Part shown: positions 6,878-10,631 of the stretch, in pieces | Layout of the letters: every line of letters begins with the position of its first letter | Position numbering within the stretch: position 1 is the stretch's first letter | DNA from: Gemmatimonadota bacterium | GTDB lineage: Bacteria; Gemmatimonadota; Gemmatimonadetes; JACCXV01 | DNA: 10,631 bases | NCBI GenBank assembly: GCA_013696835.1 | Contig: JACCXV010000107.1 | Span: 1-10,631, forward strand | Reading direction: 5' to 3' | Notes under the pieces: generated by a model | Database searches by the model: none | What the model was told of the DNA's origin: nothing | The model's input: only the letters and a program-made list of their open reading frames with translations | Position numbers and translations under genes: made by a program

Positions 6878-7516
6878 ATGCTGGGCTCCCCGGCGGTCGC
6901 CCGCGCCGCGGTGCGGCACCTCGTGGCGGCGGACCCGGCGCTGGCTCTAGTCATGGAGCGCGTGGGACCCTGCCAGCTCGAGCCGCGCCCGGTGCGCAGC
7001 CCCTACGAGTCGCTCGGGCGCGCCGTCGTGCACCAGCAGCTGAGCGGGAAGGCCGCGGCCGCGATTCTCGCCAGGGTGCAGGCTCTCTCCACCCCCGCCG
7101 GCTTCCCCCTGCCGGTCGAGATGCTGGCTGCCCCCGAGCCGGTGCTGCGCTGGGCCGGTCTGTCGCGGGCGAAGGTGCTCTCGCTGAAGGATCTGGCAGC
7201 CCGCGTCCTGGACGGCACCGTGCCCGGTCCGAGCGAGCTGCGGGATCTCGGCGACGAGCAGATCGTGGAGCGGTTCACGGCCGTGCGCGGGATCGGCCGC
7301 TGGACCGTGGAGATGCTGATGATCTTCGGGCTCGGCCGGCCCGACGTTCTCCCGGCGACCGATCTGGGGATCCGCAAGGGCTTCGCCCTCACGTTCCGCA
7401 CCCGCCGCCTCCCCGCGCCCGCGCGCGTGCTCGCGCACGGCGCGCGCTGGCGGCCCTACCGCTCGGTGGCCAGCTGGTACCTGTGGCGCGCGCTGGAGCT
7501 CCCGTCTTCGCTTTGA
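6878..7516 (+). CDS. AlkA-like DNA-3-methyladenine glycosylase (HhH-GPD family)
   Basis: The enzyme should excise alkylated purines such as 3-methyladenine from DNA, the first step of base excision repair. The 212-residue product is a compact HhH-GPD protein lacking the N-terminal domain of E. coli AlkA. It has AVVHQQLSGKAAAAIL (49-64), AGLSRAKVLSLKDLA (93-107), the helix-hairpin-helix around FTAVRGIGRWTVEML (133-147) and GRPDVLPATDLGIRKG (153-168), where D162 is the expected catalytic aspartate. The ending WRPYRSVASWYLWRAL (191-206) is typical of the group. There is no cysteine cluster for an iron-sulfur site and no obvious lyase lysine, so it reads as monofunctional. The ATG at 6878 leaves a normal lead before the first conserved helix; an in-frame GTG at 6854 would overlap the nadD stop as GTGA and add 8 residues. 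Neither has a clear Shine-Dalgarno. Confidence 0.9.
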   Translation: MLGSPAVARAAVRHLVAADPALALVMERVGPCQLEPRPVRSPYESLGRAVVHQQLSGKAAAAILARVQALSTPAGFPLPVEMLAAPEPVLRWAGLSRAKVLSLKDLAARVLDGTVPGPSELRDLGDEQIVERFTAVRGIGRWTVEMLMIFGLGRPDVLPATDLGIRKGFALTFRTRRLPAPARVLAHGARWRPYRSVASWYLWRALELPSSL

Positions 7517-7541
7517 AGTGATCCCCCGAGGGACGTAAATT
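7513..7541 (+). promoter_or_regulatory. putative sigma70-like promoter for secA
   Basis: TTGAAG (7513-7518) and TAAATT (7536-7541) are separated by exactly 17 nt, each matching 4 of 6 consensus bases. The -35 box overlaps the stop codon of the glycosylase gene. The AT-rich GTAAATT stands out in this GC-rich sequence and lies in the 65-nt gap before secA, so transcription would start about 33 nt before the ATG. This suggests secA can be transcribed independently of the genes upstream. Confidence 0.45.
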
Positions 7542-7566
7542 CGAGGGCTGTCCGCCCCCCCACGAC

Positions 7567-7575
7567 GGAAGGAAG
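7567..7575 (+). promoter_or_regulatory. ribosome binding site of secA
   Basis: GGAAGGAAG contains the core AAGGA at 7569-7573, 8 nt before the ATG at 7582. It fixes the secA start. Confidence 0.65.
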
Positions 7576-7581
7576 CACCGG

Positions 7582-10631
<3,050 letters not shown>

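Noticed and set aside
7545..7557. GGGC-tgtcc-GCCC as a terminator after the glycosylase gene
   Set aside because: The stem has only four pairs and is followed by C, not T; chance pairing is likely, and it lies downstream of the probable secA promoter.

Overview
The window is a stretch of very GC-rich bacterial chromosome in which every supported gene lies on the + strand, packed with short gaps or small overlaps. There are ten protein genes. Eight are complete; the first lacks its 5' end and the last (secA) runs off the 3' edge. I see no rRNA, tRNA, CRISPR array, insertion sequence or prophage gene. The SecA carries a long insert in its preprotein-crosslinking region, of the kind I associate with Bacteroidota and relatives, and BamD, ADP-heptose and lipoprotein genes imply a diderm. 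My inference is a high-GC member of the FCB superphylum or a neighbouring candidate phylum (Gemmatimonadota- or Eisenbacteria-like). This is not proven by the sequence.

Region 1 (1-3868) makes activated sugars for surface glycans. It holds a heptose-1-phosphate adenylyltransferase (RfaE2/HldE C-terminal type), UDP-glucose 6-dehydrogenase (ugd), UDP-glucuronate decarboxylase (UXS type) and GDP-mannose 4,6-dehydratase (gmd). Ugd and UXS overlap by 8 nt and are consecutive steps: UDP-glucose to UDP-glucuronate to UDP-xylose. Gmd starts a separate branch to GDP-6-deoxy sugars. No glycosyltransferase is visible.

Region 2 (3874-6237) is a run of three TPR proteins whose reading frames nearly touch or overlap: a soluble TPR protein, a TPR lipoprotein with a perfect lipobox that I cannot name, and a BamD-like outer-membrane assembly lipoprotein. 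The middle gene starts at a TTG inside the preceding gene, behind a good GGAGG site.

Region 3 (about 6261-7516) holds nadD (NAD biosynthesis), which seems to lack any ATG, GTG or TTG start and probably uses CTG, and an AlkA-like HhH-GPD DNA glycosylase.

Region 4 (7517-10631) is secA, the translocase ATPase, behind a plausible sigma70-like promoter (TTGAAG, 17-nt spacer, TAAATT) and a good ribosome binding site. SecA has two unusual parts: a strongly acidic low-complexity insert at residues about 281-333, and a loop in NBD2 with four cysteines (C670, C673, C700, C706).

Overall this is an envelope-biogenesis neighbourhood (sugar precursors, BAM and Sec components) with two housekeeping genes between. 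I found no clear evidence of a wholly new system. The points most worth checking are the SecA cysteine loop, the unnamed TPR lipoprotein beside bamD, and the nadD start codon.
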